Source: Kuafuiihalomonas sp964477875 (GTDB taxonomy: Bacteria > Myxococcota > Kuafuiibacteriia > Kuafuiibacteriales > Kuafuiibacteriaceae). From it: DNA of 6,735 nt. The stretch is taken from contig CAYZFR010000210.1 in assembly GCA_964477875.1 (NCBI GenBank), positions 1-6,735 of the forward strand. The letters run 5' to 3'. A program made the translations under genes and the position numbers. The notes beneath the pieces were generated by a model. The model made no database searches. It saw only the letters and a program-made list of their open reading frames with translations, and was not told the origin of the DNA. This document shows, in pieces, positions 5,614 through 6,735 of the stretch (position 1 is its first letter; each line of letters opens with the position of its first letter).

Positions 5614-5615
5614 CC
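5599..5615. promoter_or_regulatory. Perfect palindrome just before the leucine dehydrogenase start, candidate operator
   Basis: GGACGCT (5599-5605) and AGCGTCC (5609-5615) are exact reverse complements separated by CCT. The palindrome ends 7 nt before the ATG and covers the proposed -10 box, a place where a bound repressor would block transcription. If instead transcribed, it would form a 7-bp hairpin with a very short loop next to the start codon. There is no T tract, so it is not a standard terminator. Confidence 0.45.
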
Positions 5616-5622
5616 CGCGGCC

Positions 5623-6735
5623 ATGGATGTGTTTGCGGCTTTGGCCTCCAAAAACTACGAACAGCTCTGTTTCTGCCAGGACGCCGATTCAGGCCTGAAG
5701 GCCATCATCGCCATCCATGACACCACCCTCGGGCCCGCCCTCGGCGGATGTCGCATGTGGCCCTACCCGACCACCGAGGAAGCGATCCGGGACGTCCTGC
5801 GTTTGGCGCGGGGCATGACCTTCAAGAGCGCCGCGGCGGGCTTGAACCTGGGAGGCGGCAAGGCGGTCATCATTGGCGACCCCAAGAAGGACCGCTCCGA
5901 GCGGCTCTTCCGCTCTTTCGGGCGCTTCGTCGAGGGGCTCGGGGGCCGCTACATCACGGCCGAAGACTCGGGCACCGACGTCCACGCGATGGAGTGGGTG
6001 CGGATGGAGACGAACTGGGTCACCGGCATCAGCCGAGCCTTGGGGGGCTCCGGCGATCCTTCGCCGGTCACGGCTCTGGGGGCCTTCAACGGGATCCGGG
6101 CGGCGGCCAAGGTCCGCTGGGGTTCCGAAGACCTGAAGGGTAAGCACGTCGCCATGCAGGGCGTGGGCGCGGTCGGCCGGCACCTCGTCCGCCACCTGTT
6201 CGAGCACGGGGCTCGGGTCACGGTATGCGACATCTCCGAAGAGAACATCGCCCGGGTTCAGTCCGACTACCCGATCGAGGTGGTGAAGCCAGAGGCGATC
6301 TTCGACGTGGAGGCCGACGTCTTCGCCCCTTGCGCCCTCGGCGGCGTGATCAACGACGACACCGTGGACCGACTGACGGTCGACATCGTGGCCGGGCCGT
6401 CGAACAACATCCTGGAGGACGAGGAGAAGCACGGCGCCGCCCTGGAGGCTCGCCACATCCTCTACGCCCCCGACTATGTCATCAACTCGGGCGGGCTCAT
6501 CAACGTCGCCAACGAGCTGGAGGGCTACAACCAAGAGCGGGCCCTCAAGCATGCAGAAGGCATCTACGACATCATGCTGAAGGTCTTCGCCATCTCGAAG
6601 GAGCAGAACATCCCGGTCTATCGCGCCGCCGACGAGCTCGCCCTTCGGCGCATCGCCGACATCGGTCACGTGAAGACCGTCTACACCCCCAGCAGCAACG
6701 CCCGCCCCGAACGCCGGCTGCGAGGGATCTGCTAG
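5623..6735 (+). CDS. ldh: Leucine dehydrogenase (Glu/Leu/Phe/Val dehydrogenase family)
   Basis: This 370-residue cytosolic NAD-dependent enzyme converts L-leucine, and usually valine and isoleucine, reversibly to the branched 2-oxo acids plus ammonia, which feed branched-chain amino acid breakdown and branched fatty acid primer supply. It follows Bacillus leucine dehydrogenase nearly residue for residue: FCQD.ESGLKAI-like N-terminus (17-29), HDTTLGPALGG (32-42), Lys68 in GMTFK, the catalytic Lys80 in NLGGGK, Asp115 in TAEDSG, the Rossmann glycine motif GVGAVG (180-185), Asp203 for NAD ribose, and the NPSP-like DPSPVT (145-150). The substrate-pocket positions Leu40 and Ala113 are kept; one pocket Val of the Bacillus enzyme is Leu292 here. 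Length is close to the usual 360-370. The ATG at 5623 matches family N-termini, although no ribosome binding site precedes it. The stop codon is the last three bases of the window. Confidence 0.96.
   Translation: MDVFAALASKNYEQLCFCQDADSGLKAIIAIHDTTLGPALGGCRMWPYPTTEEAIRDVLRLARGMTFKSAAAGLNLGGGKAVIIGDPKKDRSERLFRSFGRFVEGLGGRYITAEDSGTDVHAMEWVRMETNWVTGISRALGGSGDPSPVTALGAFNGIRAAAKVRWGSEDLKGKHVAMQGVGAVGRHLVRHLFEHGARVTVCDISEENIARVQSDYPIEVVKPEAIFDVEADVFAPCALGGVINDDTVDRLTVDIVAGPSNNILEDEEKHGAALEARHILYAPDYVINSGGLINVANELEGYNQERALKHAEGIYDIMLKVFAISKEQNIPVYRAADELALRRIADIGHVKTVYTPSSNARPERRLRGIC

Noticed and set aside
5689..6669. Minus-strand open frame of 326 codons antisense to leucine dehydrogenase
   Set aside because: The translation has no recognisable motifs and mirrors a highly conserved enzyme gene, so it is a shadow of GC-rich coding.
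1..6735. CRISPR array, tRNA, rRNA, insertion sequence or defence cassette
   Set aside because: No spaced direct repeats, no RNA gene signature, no transposase motif and no terminal inverted repeats were seen; nearly all bases are in recognisable housekeeping or operon genes.

Overview
The window is GC-rich bacterial chromosome carrying mostly housekeeping genes. The CcmE is the cysteine (CxxxY) type, and the CcmA and CcmF resemble those of Deltaproteobacteria in the old sense. Together with a Bacillus-like leucine dehydrogenase, this suggests a Myxococcota or related deltaproteobacterial lineage. That placement is an inference from protein character, not a measured phylogeny.

Positions 1-4567 hold one tightly packed operon on the minus strand, read from right to left: ccmE, ccmF, a two-TM CcmI-like zinc-ribbon protein, a secreted or membrane-anchored protein of unknown function, ccmA, and the first 38 codons of ccmB, which runs off the window. 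The junctions are a 2-nt gap, a 0-nt gap (TGA then ATG), a 25-nt or 4-nt overlap depending on the start chosen, a 4-nt ATGA overlap and a 4-nt GTGA overlap. This indicates one transcript with translational coupling. It is a System I (Ccm) cytochrome c maturation operon. CcmAB is the ATPase/permease pair that acts on the heme chaperone, CcmE carries heme in the periplasm, and CcmF is the core of the heme-apocytochrome ligation step. No ccmG or ccmH is visible; two less familiar genes sit between ccmF and ccmA.

An 83-bp divergent intergenic region (4568-4650) separates ccmE from engB (4651-5223, plus strand), an essential ribosome-assembly GTPase. A 67-residue basic hypothetical protein (5236-5439, minus strand) converges on engB with only 12 nt between the stop codons, and a small inverted repeat spans both stops.

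A 183-bp intergenic region (5440-5622) leads to a complete leucine dehydrogenase gene (5623-6735, plus strand) ending exactly at the window edge. This region holds three copies of a heptamer and a perfect 7-bp-arm palindrome directly before the start codon.

The points most worth a second look are the Cys-type CcmE combined with the two unassigned genes inside the operon, a perfect 21-bp in-frame tandem duplication inside ccmF, and the palindrome/heptamer arrangement upstream of leucine dehydrogenase. I see no CRISPR array, tRNA, rRNA, insertion sequence or obviously new defence or mobile system.
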